DNA of 64,000 nt from Virgibacillus sp. 7505 (GCF_002272135.1 NZ_NPBF01000033.1:1-64000); one strand, 5' to 3'. Shown: positions 26,094-35,514, counted from the stretch's first letter. Translations and numbers: made by a program. Notes: generated from the letters alone by a model not told the origin.

Positions 26094-27565
26094 GCACTCC
26101 CCTCATCTAGCAGGTGCTGCAGCTTATAGCGCATCAGTTTATTACTGGCGTTACGCGGAAGCTCCTCCACAAAGTGCCAGTACTTTGGAATTTTATAGCG
26201 GGCCAGTTTTTCCTGGCAATACGCCTGTAATTCATCGGTGCTCACTTCCGCACTTTTTACAAGAAACGCTACTGGTACAGCTCCCCAATTGGTATCAGCT
26301 TTCCCGATGACAGCTGCCTCTTTTATGCTAGGATGACTTGTCAATACACCTTCCACTTCTGCAGGATAGATATTTTCACCTCCGGAAATAATCAGGTCCT
26401 TCCGCCGGTCAAGCACATACAAGTATCCCTCTTTATCTGTGTAGCCAATATCTCCTGTCGCAAGCCAGCCTTCCCGGAAAGCTCCATCTGTGGCGTCTGG
26501 ATTCCGATAATATCCTTTTGTAATCATAGGACCTTTCACTTGGATTTCCCCAGGCTCTTCCGGCTTGGCAAACCCAGACTCGGTCATGATACGCAGCTGG
26601 GCAGGAACTAGTGCTTTTCCGGCAGATCCTAACTTACGAATACTATCCTCAGGGCTTAACGTCACGATTTGTGACGCAGTTTCGGTCATCCCGTACGATT
26701 GGAATACAGGGATATCACGCGTTTTTGATTCCTCAAGCAAATGGAGAGGAGCAGGTCCTCCGCCCAAAAGCATGCAGCGGAATTTCTCGGGATATGTGAC
26801 GCCATCTTCCTCCTGCAGCCGCAGCAGGCGCTGAAGCATGACCGTCACAACAGAAACGATGGTCACTCCCCGCTCCATGATCGCTGTTTGTACGACTTTT
26901 TCATCGAAGCTCTCGGTCACGTATAATGGCATCCCGTAAATGGCGCTCTTGAAAATGGTCGATAACCCGCCTACATGGAACATCGGCAGAGGAGACAGCC
27001 ATTTATCCCCCTGTGTTAGACCCAGATTCAGGGCAGACCCTATAGCACTCCACCAGTGGTTGCCATAAGTATGCTCGACGCCTTTCGGATTGCCTGTTGT
27101 ACCGGAAGTATAGATGATAGTGAACACATCATCCAATTGCAGCTCTGTGCAGCATGTATACTCCTTTTCAGGCTGGTTCTGCAGCATTTCGATTGTCACT
27201 GAAGGAACACCAGTATCTTTTGCCTGCTTTTCAAATCTTGCCTCAGTGAGCAATAATTCAGCTTCACTATCCTGCAGCTGGAATGACCATTCAGCAGCTG
27301 TCAATCTCGTATTAAGGAGGATCAATGTTGCCCCGATATAGCTCATAGCATGGACAAGCATCACCATCTCCACACTGTTATGGGACAGCACAGCAACCCG
27401 GGATCCTTGCTTTACACCTAGCGAAGTGAGCTTCCGAGCCCGGATATCGACTGCTTTATGCAAATCACCGAATGTTATTGTCGTTCCATCGGGCGTCTCC
27501 AAAGCTAAACGCCCTGGACTAAGATCAGCCTGCTTCTGCAGCCAATGCGGGATGATTTCCGTCAT
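26090..27565 (-). CDS. menE: o-Succinylbenzoate-CoA ligase
   Basis: A 491-residue adenylate-forming (ANL) ligase. It has the P-loop-like IIYTSGTTGNPKGVEHTY, the FQSYGMTETAS A5 motif and YVLDRRKDLIISGGENIYPAEVE in the mobile C-terminal domain. It activates o-succinylbenzoate with CoA and ATP. The start ATG is behind AAAGGAATGGATGTAAC; an upstream in-frame ATG lacks a site. A strong hairpin sits between menB and this gene, so menE-menC levels may differ from those of the upstream men genes. Confidence 0.94.
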   Translation of the reverse strand: MTEIIPHWLQKQADLSPGRLALETPDGTTITFGDLHKAVDIRARKLTSLGVKQGSRVAVLSHNSVEMVMLVHAMSYIGATLILLNTRLTAAEWSFQLQDSEAELLLTEARFEKQAKDTGVPSVTIEMLQNQPEKEYTCCTELQLDDVFTIIYTSGTTGNPKGVEHTYGNHWWSAIGSALNLGLTQGDKWLSPLPMFHVGGLSTIFKSAIYGMPLYVTESFDEKVVQTAIMERGVTIVSVVTVMLQRLLRLQEEDGVTYPEKFRCMLLGGGPAPLHLLEESKTRDIPVFQSYGMTETASQIVTLSPEDSIRKLGSAGKALVPAQLRIMTESGFAKPEEPGEIQVKGPMITKGYYRNPDATDGAFREGWLATGDIGYTDKEGYLYVLDRRKDLIISGGENIYPAEVEGVLTSHPSIKEAAVIGKADTNWGAVPVAFLVKSAEVSTDELQAYCQEKLARYKIPKYWHFVEELPRNASNKLMRYKLQHLLDEGSA

Positions 27566-27595
27566 GTTACATCCATTCCTTTCTGTCATAAAGAA

Positions 27596-27623
27596 GAACC
27601 TTTGCAATATGCTGCAAAGGTTC
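27596..27623 (-). terminator. Intra-operon hairpin between menB and menE
   Basis: GAACCTTTGCA / TGCAAAGGTTC, an 11-bp perfect stem with a six-base loop, followed by TTCTTTATG on the minus strand. The U-run is short, so it is probably a partial terminator or an mRNA processing/stability element. Confidence 0.55.
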
Positions 27624-27636
27624 CTGGTGATATCTA

Positions 27637-28455
27637 TTAAGGGAAACGCGGGAATTTCTTGAAGTCAGGCGTGCGTTTTTCCTTGAACGCATCGCGGCCT
27701 TCCTTCGCTTCATCCGTTGTATAGTAAAGCAATGTCGCATCTCCGCCCATTTGCTGCAAACCAGCAAGTCCATCTGTATCCGCATTAAGAGAAGCTTTCA
27801 AGAAACGCAATGCTGTCGGAGACATGGAAAGCATCTCTTCACACCATTTAACTGTTTCTGCTTCCAGCTGATCCAATGGAACAACTGTGTTGACCAAGCC
27901 CATATCCAATGCTTCTTGTGCATTGTACTGACGGCATAGGAACCAGATTTCGCGAGCTTTCTTCTGGCCGATGTTACGTGCAAGAAGACCAGCGCCATAA
28001 CCAGCGTCAAAGCTTCCGACACGAGGACCTGTTTGGCCAAAGATTGCGTTATCAGCAGCAATCGTCAAGTCACAGACAACATGAAGCACATGTCCGCCGC
28101 CAATTGCATAACCAGATACTTCTGCAACGACTGGTTTCGGAATAACACGAATCAAACGCTGCAAATCCAATACATTCAAGCGAGGAATTTGATCTTCTCC
28201 TACATAGCCGCCATGACCGCGTACCTTTTGGTCACCGCCGGAGCAGAATGCTTTATCGCCGACACCAGCAAGTACGATAACGCCGATGTTAGAGTCGTCA
28301 CGTGCGTATGTAAACGCATCAATCAGTTCATTTACCGTTTGCGGACGGAACGCATTGCGAACTTCCGGACGGTTGATTGAAATTTTTGCTATTTGATTGT
28401 ATTCTTCGTACAAAATATCTTCGTACGTACGGGTAGCTTCCCATGTAATTGCCAT
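27637..28455 (-). CDS. menB: 1,4-Dihydroxy-2-naphthoyl-CoA synthase
   Basis: A 272-residue crotonase-fold enzyme closing the naphthoate ring from o-succinylbenzoyl-CoA. The oxyanion motif [10 protein letters not shown] and the segment [22 protein letters not shown] are conserved. The [16 protein letters not shown] loop includes the bicarbonate-type Gly of MenB enzymes. The start ATG overlaps the menH stop by one base (TAATG), indicating coupling. Confidence 0.96.
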   Translation of the reverse strand: MAITWEATRTYEDILYEEYNQIAKISINRPEVRNAFRPQTVNELIDAFTYARDDSNIGVIVLAGVGDKAFCSGGDQKVRGHGGYVGEDQIPRLNVLDLQRLIRVIPKPVVAEVSGYAIGGGHVLHVVCDLTIAADNAIFGQTGPRVGSFDAGYGAGLLARNIGQKKAREIWFLCRQYNAQEALDMGLVNTVVPLDQLEAETVKWCEEMLSMSPTALRFLKASLNADTDGLAGLQQMGGDATLLYYTTDEAKEGRDAFKEKRTPDFKKFPRFP

Positions 28456-29270
28456 TATGATTCCTCCAATATATCCGCTTCATTATGAAGCAAGTATCTT
28501 CTTACTATTTTATCAAAGATTCGCGGTTGTTCAACATGGACGCAATGACCAGCCGATGCAACGATGTGTAATTCTGCTGCAGACAGCCGTTTTTCCATCT
28601 CCTGATTGATACCGACGAATTTATGATCCATTGATCCAGCAACTAAAATGACCGGTTTTTCCAAAAAGGACAGCTTGTCCCAATAGGAGTCTTGTTTGCC
28701 CGTTCCCATAGTCCGTAGTGAACTTGCCAAACCGGTTGCTTGCTGCGATAAGCGTTCTTCCCTGATGATCTGCTGGATAAACTCAGGCAAGTTTTTTTGT
28801 GTATCAAAAAGCGGGATGTTCTCCCAAAAGTTCACAAACTGCTCTAAACCATCCGTTTCAAGCCGACTGGCCAGCCGTTGGTCCTGTTTTTGCCTGGCCA
28901 GCCTTTCTTCTTCTGTTCGCAGCCCGGGGGATGCACTTTCCAACAGTAGTTCACTCACTCTATCCGGATAACGGCAGGCAAAGGCAAGTGCTGCCCTGCC
29001 TCCCATAGAATACCCGAGCAGCTTAACATCCGCAATTCCTTGTTGGACAAGAAAATCAGCAACATCATCCGTAAAACGGTCCATTGTCAGGTCATCCTGA
29101 ATGGCAGTCCTACCATGGCCTGGCATATCCACAGCAATCACATGATGTTTCTCACTCCAGGATTCCAGGAATGGCAGCCACGTTTGATGCGTGCCAGTAA
29201 ATCCATGAAACAGCAGAAGTGTATCTGATGCTGAATCACTGCCGCTTTCGACATAGTGAAACTTAGGCAT
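28455..29270 (-). CDS. menH: 2-Succinyl-6-hydroxy-2,4-cyclohexadiene-1-carboxylate synthase
   Basis: A 271-residue alpha/beta hydrolase. Visible motifs are [13 protein letters not shown] (oxyanion side), the nucleophile elbow GYSMGGR, and the His in [12 protein letters not shown]; the late Asp is in VAGSMDHKF. It removes pyruvate from the MenD product. The start ATG overlaps the menD stop by 8 bp. The open frame extends upstream within menD, but those codons are out of phase with the family. Confidence 0.93.
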   Translation of the reverse strand: MPKFHYVESGSDSASDTLLLFHGFTGTHQTWLPFLESWSEKHHVIAVDMPGHGRTAIQDDLTMDRFTDDVADFLVQQGIADVKLLGYSMGGRAALAFACRYPDRVSELLLESASPGLRTEEERLARQKQDQRLASRLETDGLEQFVNFWENIPLFDTQKNLPEFIQQIIREERLSQQATGLASSLRTMGTGKQDSYWDKLSFLEKPVILVAGSMDHKFVGINQEMEKRLSAAELHIVASAGHCVHVEQPRIFDKIVRRYLLHNEADILEES

Positions 29271-31008
29271 GATCAGCATCCAAATAATCCAGCAGCTGCC
29301 GCTCAGCTTTTTGCCATATTTCACGGTGCCAGCTAACATTAGCATCACGCTCGGTACGAACCTCGATGATATGCATGCCCTTTTTATTATAACTCTCCTG
29401 CAAAGCACTGGAAAATGCTGCACGATCATCTGCCAGTGTATAAGGCAGCTGATATAAATTGGCTGTATGCGCAAAGTCCAAGTTCGTAGGTGTACCGAAA
29501 AGTGCCTCAAAATGAGCTGCCTCCTGCGCTTGCGGAAGGAAGGAGAAGATACCTCCGCCATTATTGTTGATTACAACAATGGTGAGATCCAGACCATAAT
29601 TGCGGCCTAGCATCAGCCCGTTCATATCGTGATAGAAGGAAAGATCCCCAATTACGAGTGTAGTACGCTTACCGCTGGCAGCAACACCCAACGCTGTGGA
29701 AACAACACCATCGATACCATTTGTTCCGCGGTTGCACCATGGCTGTATTCCTTTATCTGTTGCAAAGAAGAAGCTGTCCAAATCACGGATCGGCATACTG
29801 TTACCAACGAACACATGACTATCCTCCGGTGTTTCACGCAGCATGTCCTGCACAGCTATTCCCTCAGTCAGCTCTTTTGTTTCCTTATCATCATGCAATA
29901 CGTCCTGCGCGATGCGGTTCATTTCCTGCCATGTTGGCAGCCATGTTTCCCTCTTAGCAGCAGGAATTAATGCTAACGACTTACAAAGCTTAGCCGGATC
30001 AGCATAAATAAATTGCGTGTCGACCCCGACTGGTTCACGGTAGCCTGCATGTTTCTCTACTACAATATGGTTATTGCCGGTATATTCTTTCATAAGAAAT
30101 AGATATGGCTTGGAAACAGGCATAGCACCAAACCGGATAATAAAGTCTGGCTGCAGCTTTGCACGTACTGATTCCGATTTCAGGATCGTATCATATGTTT
30201 CAATAATAACATCCTTCGCATGTGCACCGCTTCGTAATTGCGATAACGGATCTGCCAGGATTGGCAGCTGCCACTTCTCCGCAAAATCAACGACTGCATC
30301 CGCAAATCCTTTATCCTCCTGTGGACCGACTACGATCAAGCCTTTTTTAGAGGTTTCAAGTATTTCGGCAAACTGCTGTACAAGGGTTTCATCCAATTGT
30401 GCTGATCCATACAAAGCAGGCTTTACAGCTGTTTCTCCTGAGGACCATATGTTCTCAATGGTAAAATCAGGTGTAAGCGGCTCGCGGAACGGAAAATTAA
30501 GATGCACTGGACCTGGATTTCCTTCCAATGCCTGCTGCATCGCTCTGCCCGCTTGCTGCTGTACATATCGCAACGCAGCCGGATTCGCTTCCGGAAGCAT
30601 CATCTCATGGAACCATTTGACGAAGCCGCCATACATCTGAATTTGATTGATGGCCTGCGGCGCACCTACATCCCGCAGTTCATGCGGGCGGTCAGCTGTC
30701 AAAAGAATCAATGGGATACGACTGTAAAAAGCCTCGACAACTGCAGGCATATAGTTCGCTGCAGCAGTACCTGATGTGCAGACAAGCGCTACCGGCTTTT
30801 GGCTTTCCTTCGCAAGACCGAGCGCGAAGAATGCAGCGGAACGCTCATCCAGATTCACCCATTGTTTCATTTGCGGATGCTCGGTCATCATAAGAGCTAA
30901 GGGTGTAGAACGAGAACCAGGAGAAATAACGACCTGCTCCACACCGCTTCGCCAAAGTGCGTCCACAAAATGTCCAACATATTTGGTCAATGTTTCAATA
31001 TGACTCAT
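29263..31008 (-). CDS. menD: SEPHCHC synthase (thiamine-diphosphate dependent)
   Basis: A 581-residue ThDP enzyme joining 2-oxoglutarate and isochorismate. It shows VISPGSRSTPLAL and the catalytic-Glu region NLDERSAAFFALG in the Pyr domain, ALVCTSGTAAANYMPAV, and the ThDP-binding GDLSFYHDMNGL with NNNGGGIFSFLP in the PP domain. The start overlaps menF by 4 bp (ATGA). The family length is complete. Confidence 0.95.
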   Translation of the reverse strand: MSHIETLTKYVGHFVDALWRSGVEQVVISPGSRSTPLALMMTEHPQMKQWVNLDERSAAFFALGLAKESQKPVALVCTSGTAAANYMPAVVEAFYSRIPLILLTADRPHELRDVGAPQAINQIQMYGGFVKWFHEMMLPEANPAALRYVQQQAGRAMQQALEGNPGPVHLNFPFREPLTPDFTIENIWSSGETAVKPALYGSAQLDETLVQQFAEILETSKKGLIVVGPQEDKGFADAVVDFAEKWQLPILADPLSQLRSGAHAKDVIIETYDTILKSESVRAKLQPDFIIRFGAMPVSKPYLFLMKEYTGNNHIVVEKHAGYREPVGVDTQFIYADPAKLCKSLALIPAAKRETWLPTWQEMNRIAQDVLHDDKETKELTEGIAVQDMLRETPEDSHVFVGNSMPIRDLDSFFFATDKGIQPWCNRGTNGIDGVVSTALGVAASGKRTTLVIGDLSFYHDMNGLMLGRNYGLDLTIVVINNNGGGIFSFLPQAQEAAHFEALFGTPTNLDFAHTANLYQLPYTLADDRAAFSSALQESYNKKGMHIIEVRTERDANVSWHREIWQKAERQLLDYLDADHA

Positions 31009-32360
31009 TCTGATACCTCCAAAGCTTCCAGCATCGGACGGAATTTGATTGCCGTCTCTTCGAATTCCATATCTGGATCTGAATCCTTCACGACACCACA
31101 GCCTGCAAATAGCACAGCCTGCTTCCCGTTCAGCAGACCAGAACGGATAGCAACGGCTGTATCACCATTACGATAGCTGTCCAACCAGCCTACCGGCGCA
31201 CCGTACCAGCCTCGTTCAAGTGGTTCTTTCTTTTCAATGAAATCCAATGCTTCCTGCTTTGGCAAACCGCCCAGCGCAGGTGTTGGATGCAGCTCCTGTA
31301 CAATCTGCTGCAGCGAGGCTCCGGGCATGAGTGTGGCAGAAACCGGAGTATGCAAGTGCTGAAGCTGCCGCAGTTTCAATAGCTGCGGTCCCTCAGGTAC
31401 AAGCAAGTCCTTGCTGTATTTGCTGATTACATCTGTAATCATCTTCACAACGTATTGATGCTCTTCACGGTTTTTACTATCTTGCAGCAGCGCATTGCCG
31501 ATCACTTTATCATCTGTCTCATTTTTACCGCGCGGAGCAGTTCCAGCGACACAGCTTGTATGCAGTGTGCCAGACTCAACACGCACCAGACGCTCCGGCG
31601 TTGCCCCAAGGAAACATGCTGAGCCGTTTTCGACAGCAAAAATAAAACTGTCCTTTTGGGTGTCCAGCAAATTCCGAAGCACACCCGCTGCCTGAAGCTT
31701 TTCTTCAAATTCAAGTTTCATCGCCCGTGCCAGCACGACTTTATCCAATTCAGTCGACTTTATTGTGTCCGTTGCTTCTTTAACTAATCGCTTCCACGCT
31801 TGTGACTCAAGCTCTTCTTTACTAATGAGCACAGTCTGCAGCACAGGAATATCATTTTCAGAGAACAGCTGCTCAAGCTGCTCAAGTATATTAGTGATTT
31901 GACTTTCGATATTTGAGCTGTCCACTAATTGATTGATGGTTACATAATATTCTTTCTCCGTTTTGGTCAAAGTAAAAGCAGGTATGCGATATTGTGTGTC
32001 AGGAAAGTCCTGCCACAGCTCACGTTCGCGCTCCTGCTGAAAGTTCATTCCACTGAAAGCAACAGGGCCTGTACCAGCTATCGCAGAAAGATTGTGAACA
32101 ACTGCACTTTCTATAACATGCTCCCATTCTTCAGCAGTGCGCATATCCAATATTGCTGGTCCTGCACCAACCAAGCAAAAATCATCTTTTTGGCTGTACC
32201 AGAAATGGCGGTTTCCTTCCAAAGAAGAACCGTTAGCAAAGAAACGGAGAGGATCTATCGCTCCGACTTTCTCAGTCCAGCTGACAAGTATTTGCTGTTG
32301 CTGCTTAACAGCAGCTTTTCGAAGAAAAGACTCGAAATCTGTCTTATATTGTTGAATCAT
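31005..32360 (-). CDS. menF: Isochorismate synthase
   Basis: A 451-residue chorismate-utilising enzyme that makes isochorismate for menaquinone (or siderophore) synthesis; the men cluster settles the pathway. The C-terminal catalytic domain has LDKVVLARAM, FLGATPERLV, CVAGTAPRG, LHPTPALGGLP and AGCGVVKDSDP. The start ATG was set behind GGAGGTCGGAAAAT; a longer frame exists upstream. It is the first gene of the minus-strand men operon and is divergent from menA. Confidence 0.93.
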   Translation of the reverse strand: MIQQYKTDFESFLRKAAVKQQQQILVSWTEKVGAIDPLRFFANGSSLEGNRHFWYSQKDDFCLVGAGPAILDMRTAEEWEHVIESAVVHNLSAIAGTGPVAFSGMNFQQERERELWQDFPDTQYRIPAFTLTKTEKEYYVTINQLVDSSNIESQITNILEQLEQLFSENDIPVLQTVLISKEELESQAWKRLVKEATDTIKSTELDKVVLARAMKLEFEEKLQAAGVLRNLLDTQKDSFIFAVENGSACFLGATPERLVRVESGTLHTSCVAGTAPRGKNETDDKVIGNALLQDSKNREEHQYVVKMITDVISKYSKDLLVPEGPQLLKLRQLQHLHTPVSATLMPGASLQQIVQELHPTPALGGLPKQEALDFIEKKEPLERGWYGAPVGWLDSYRNGDTAVAIRSGLLNGKQAVLFAGCGVVKDSDPDMEFEETAIKFRPMLEALEVSE

Positions 32361-32571
32361 ATTTTCCGACCTCCACATTACTGCAAGGACAATTAGTTCG
32401 TTTACGTTCATTTTCTGATGTCCTTCCCTATTCTATTCCCTTTTTCGCCGATAAACAAGGAGTAGCACTTGATAACTTATTTTTAGTAAGCAATTTGCGT
32501 TGACATGCTATCTTTGTTTCCCTAAAATTAATATGATATAATGCCCTGCATTTTTAAGGAGAGAAAGTATT

Positions 32572-33519
32572 ATGCAATCCATCGGTAACGATAACGTGCG
32601 ACAAGCACTTAATGAGCGCGAAGGCTTCCAAATTTGGTGGCGTCTCATGCGTCCTCATACTTTGACAGCTTCCTTTGTGCCTGTCTTTATAGGAACGATG
32701 CTCGCTGCATTGGACGGCAAGATCAACTGGCTGCTTTTCGGAGCTATGCTGCTTGCTTGTATGCTGATCCAATGTGCGACAAATATGTTCAATGAGTATT
32801 ATGATTTTGTACGCGGACTGGATAATGAACAGTCTGTCGGAATCGGCGGTACGATCGTACGTGACGGTATCAAGCCGAAAACCGTGTTGTCACTTGCACT
32901 GACATTCTATGCTATCAGCATGCTGTTAGGCGTGTATATTTGCATGGAATCCAGCTGGTATATCGCTTTAATAGGATTGGCATGTATGCTTTGCGGTTAT
33001 TTGTATACAGGTGGTCCATATCCGATTTCCTATACACCTTTTGGTGAATTGACATCTGGTGTTTTTATGGGTGCTATCATCATCTGCATCACCTATTACA
33101 TTCAGACGTTGACGCTTACCGGAGACGTCGTATTGATCAGTATCCCAGTGACTATTTTCATCGCGTGTATCAATTTTGCCAATAACCTGCGTGACCATGA
33201 TGGTGACAAAGTGAACGGCAGAAAAACAGTAGCTATCCTGCTCGGACGTAAAAAAGGTGTTACCTTCCTTGGTATTTGTTTCATCGTCAGCTATGTTATT
33301 ACTGCTGTGTTCATTGCTGTAGGATTACTTCCAATTTGGGCTGTCATTACTTTCCTGAGCATTAAAAAAGCCCGTGATGCTTACCGGGGTTTCATCGGCA
33401 AGACAATGCCGCTTGAGATGATGCCTGCAATGAAAGCAACGGGACAAACGAATACGATTTATGGTTTATTGCTTGTGATTGCTTTACTGATCCAGCAATT
33501 CGTACCACTTTCATTCTAA
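32572..33519 (+). CDS. menA: 1,4-Dihydroxy-2-naphthoate polyprenyltransferase
   Basis: A 315-residue UbiA-family membrane prenyltransferase with eight or nine helices. The first Asp motif is NMFNEYYDFVRGLDNE and the second NNLRDHDGDKVNGRKT; both bind Mg-prenyl diphosphate. It attaches the isoprenoid chain to DHNA at the membrane. The ATG follows AAGGAGAGAAAGTATT. It is transcribed away from menF, so the pathway is split over two divergent units, and it ends in a clear terminator. Confidence 0.94.
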   Translation: MQSIGNDNVRQALNEREGFQIWWRLMRPHTLTASFVPVFIGTMLAALDGKINWLLFGAMLLACMLIQCATNMFNEYYDFVRGLDNEQSVGIGGTIVRDGIKPKTVLSLALTFYAISMLLGVYICMESSWYIALIGLACMLCGYLYTGGPYPISYTPFGELTSGVFMGAIIICITYYIQTLTLTGDVVLISIPVTIFIACINFANNLRDHDGDKVNGRKTVAILLGRKKGVTFLGICFIVSYVITAVFIAVGLLPIWAVITFLSIKKARDAYRGFIGKTMPLEMMPAMKATGQTNTIYGLLLVIALLIQQFVPLSF

Positions 33520-33524
33520 TTTAG

Positions 33525-33551
33525 AAGCGGGCATCCTGCCCGCTTTTTTAT
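33525..33551 (+). terminator. menA terminator
   Basis: AGCGGGCA-TCC-TGCCCGCT followed by TTTTTT. Confidence 0.93.
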
Positions 33552-33611
33552 ATAGGTTTAATACAGACTAGTACGGGAAATACATTACCATACAGAAAGC
33601 AGGTTACTATT

Positions 33612-33998
33612 ATGGACTTCTCAGAAACATTAATGGAGCAGCTGCAAATGCGGGTGGTCGAAGCAAGCAAGGATCAGGTTGTGATGGAAATGCCCGTCGG
33701 GCCGCATAACCGGCAGCCAATGGGTTTCTTGCACGGAGGTGCCAGTGTAGCTCTGGCAGAGACAGCAGCAAGTATCGGCGGCAACCTGCACGCAGACCCA
33801 TCAACACAGGCGGTGTTTGGGCTGGAGATCAATGCAAACCATATTCGCAGTGTCCGTTCCGGTATCGTGACTGCGGTCGCTTCTCCGATCCATATTGGAA
33901 AATCGACTATGGTATGGCAAATAACCATTTCAGATGAGAATAAGGACCTGCTCTCTATCGCCCGCTGTACGCTGGCCGTGAAAACGAAAAGGCACTAA
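33612..33998 (+). CDS. Hotdog-fold thioesterase, likely DHNA-CoA thioesterase (MenI/YuxO type)
   Basis: A 128-residue PaaI/YuxO-type hotdog protein. The central helix motif MGFLHGGASVALAETAASIG carries the HGG and catalytic Glu/Asp position of DHNA-CoA and 4-hydroxybenzoyl-CoA thioesterases. Its place just after menA suggests it hydrolyses DHNA-CoA, the missing men step between MenB and MenA, although PaaI relatives act on other aromatic CoA esters. The next gene starts 10-16 bp later, so they are probably one transcript. Confidence 0.82.
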   Translation: MDFSETLMEQLQMRVVEASKDQVVMEMPVGPHNRQPMGFLHGGASVALAETAASIGGNLHADPSTQAVFGLEINANHIRSVRSGIVTAVASPIHIGKSTMVWQITISDENKDLLSIARCTLAVKTKRH

Positions 33999-34008
33999 AG
34001 GAGATGGA

Positions 34009-34398
34009 TTGAAAATGGATAAAAATAAATTGGATTATTTCCGCAATCAATTGCTTGCAATGAAGGAAGAAGCAGAGGAACAAATCAAAGGGAATGACAG
34101 CTATAACAGCGCCAAGGAATTCCCTAATGATTCTACCGGGGAACTCTCGACAATCGTCAATCACCCAGGCGATCTTGGCACGGAAATGCATGACCGCGAG
34201 ACAGCCGAAACATTGAAAGAAGCTGCACGTGAACGACTTCGCGATATTGAAGATGCACTAGACCGAATCGAAGAAGGCACTTACGGAGTAAGTGAGAAAT
34301 CAGGCGAACCTATTCCGGAGGAGCGGCTGAAGGCTGAACCGACTGCCCGTTTACTTGTAGAGGAACAAGCTGAAGTAGAAGAAGCAAGAAGAGCTTAA
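34009..34398 (+). CDS. yteA: TraR/DksA-like protein of the YteA family
   Basis: A 129-residue protein with an N-terminal helical hairpin (residues about 4-75) and a C-terminal segment YGVSEKSGEPIPEERLKAEPTA. That segment aligns with the zinc-finger part of TraR/DksA proteins (YGxCxxCGxxIxxxRL) but has no cysteine at all, so zinc binding is not expected. Related Bacillus proteins are annotated as YteA sporulation proteins. The start is either TTG 34009 or ATG 34015; AAAGGAG ends at 34003 and suits both. Its role, perhaps RNA polymerase binding, is inferred from the fold only. Confidence 0.78.
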   Translation: MKMDKNKLDYFRNQLLAMKEEAEEQIKGNDSYNSAKEFPNDSTGELSTIVNHPGDLGTEMHDRETAETLKEAARERLRDIEDALDRIEEGTYGVSEKSGEPIPEERLKAEPTARLLVEEQAEVEEARRA

Positions 34399-34411
34399 AA
34401 AAGAGCATAAG

Positions 34412-34522
34412 AAAAGGCACCCTCGCAGGGTGCCTTTGTTAATTGCGGCGTATAAAGCCGTGCGGCCACATCCGCACGTGTCTAAGACGCGCTTTACCGA
34501 CTTATGCAATTCAGCTCATCGC
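34412..34522 (-). ncRNA. Candidate structured small RNA
   Basis: A stand-alone minus-strand transcription unit of about 110 nt between the ribU terminator and the yteA end. It begins behind a TTGCAA-N17-TACAAT promoter and ends at the hairpin 34414-34436. The body folds as AATTGC/GCAATT closing TAAAGC/GCTTTA, which encloses two hairpins: a 7-bp CGTGCGG/CCGCACG stem and a small GTC-TTA-GAC. No open reading frame fits. I do not recognise a known RNA family. Confidence 0.6.
34413..34437. terminator. Bidirectional hairpin, yteA end / small RNA end
   Basis: AAAGGCACCC / GGGTGCCTTT with a four-base loop, flanked by short T-runs on each strand. Confidence 0.85.
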
Positions 34523-34528
34523 TAGACT

Positions 34529-34557
34529 ATTGTAGCATGGACTATCCTGTATTGCAA
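34529..34557 (-). promoter_or_regulatory. Promoter of the candidate small RNA
   Basis: TTGCAA (34552-34557) and TACAAT (34529-34534) with a 17-bp spacer on the minus strand, downstream of the ribU terminator and with no gene to serve other than the structured element. Confidence 0.65.
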
Positions 34558-34576
34558 CAACTGTTTTTTCGGACAC

Positions 34577-34603
34577 AAAAAAGCTCCCGAATCGGGAGCC
34601 TTT
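34577..34603 (-). terminator. ribU terminator
   Basis: GCTCCCGA / TTCGGGAGC followed by TTTTTT on the minus strand, directly after the ribU stop. Confidence 0.92.
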
Positions 34604-35182
34604 TTATGCTGCTGCTGATCTTTTACGCTTGGCGAACCACGGTTTCAGTTTTGCAAACAGCGGTACAAAGACGATTGCTATGATGACACCCTTCAATAGG
34701 TTGAATGGCAGGATACCTGCAATGACTGCTGCCCATTTCGCATCAGCGCTCATTACTGGAGAGCCTAGGAAGATACTATATAGCGGCAGGACAACAAAGT
34801 AATTCAGCACACCCATTCCGACTGCCATGGTAACTGTACCCGTAGCCAATCCTGAAACAAGTGTTTTCTTGCCTGCTTTGAATTTATGGTAAAAGTATGC
34901 GACCGGCATTACGAAAAGCATGCCTGCCAAGAAATTCGCTACGACGCCAACCGGGTCACCAGCACCTGTAAAGATAAGATATAATAAGTTCTTGATTGCC
35001 TCGACAGCAACACCTGCAAGTGGTGAAAACAGCAGTGCTGCAATCAGTACCGGAATCTCACTGAAGTCTATCTTCAAGTAAGGCGGCAGGAATGGTAGCG
35101 GGAAATTCAGCAGCATAAGTACCATGCTGATCGCTCCCAATAAAGCGAAAGTGATTGTTTTAGTTAACTTGGATGAACGCAT
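34604..35182 (-). CDS. ribU: Riboflavin ECF transporter substrate-binding subunit RibU
   Basis: A 192-residue S-component with six predicted helices. Typical elements are PYLKIDFSEIPVLIAAL, FSPLAGVAVEAIKNLLY and PVAYFYHKFK. It captures riboflavin (or FMN) at the membrane and works with the shared ECF energising module, which is not in this window. An FMN riboswitch and terminator precede the gene, so it should be expressed when FMN is scarce. The ATG follows AAGGAGGAGAACGATT. Confidence 0.92.
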   Translation of the reverse strand: MRSSKLTKTITFALLGAISMVLMLLNFPLPFLPPYLKIDFSEIPVLIAALLFSPLAGVAVEAIKNLLYLIFTGAGDPVGVVANFLAGMLFVMPVAYFYHKFKAGKKTLVSGLATGTVTMAVGMGVLNYFVVLPLYSIFLGSPVMSADAKWAAVIAGILPFNLLKGVIIAIVFVPLFAKLKPWFAKRKRSAAA

Positions 35183-35252
35183 AATCGTTCTCCTCCTTCA
35201 TCTTGTTTATCGATTCTAACTCTTGATGAAGGGGAAGCTGCCTATCTACGTT

Positions 35253-35285
35253 AAAAAGCCCCGGAGCATAATGCTCTGGGGCTTG
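35253..35285 (-). terminator. FMN-riboswitch terminator of ribU
   Basis: AAGCCCCAGAGCAT / ATGCTCCGGGGCTTTTT on the minus strand, between the aptamer and ribU. Confidence 0.88.
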
Positions 35286-35375
35286 GAATATACGCAAATA
35301 AGCATGAAGATGTTAAACATACGGATACCGTATGGAAACAAGGATAGCCCGTTCGGCATCCCTCTTCTGCTTCGT

Positions 35376-35514
35376 ATCTTCTCCCATCCAGACTTTCACT
35401 GTCGGTCCCGGACTTGCACCGGATCAGCCGCAGAACTATGTTCTGCGGGTCACGGACTTCAGCAGTTTCCTGCTGTCACCGTCGGTCGGGAATTGCACCC
35501 TGCCCCGAAGATAG
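35376..35514 (-). promoter_or_regulatory. FMN riboswitch (RFN element) of ribU
   Basis: The minus strand shows the RFN core: ATCTTCGGGGCAGGGTG, AATTCCCGACCGGCGGT-like (here GACCGACGGTGA), AGTCCGTGACCC, TGATCCGGTGCAAGTCCG and AGTCTGGATGGGAGAAGAT closing P1. FMN binding should favour the downstream terminator and reduce ribU expression. Confidence 0.96.
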
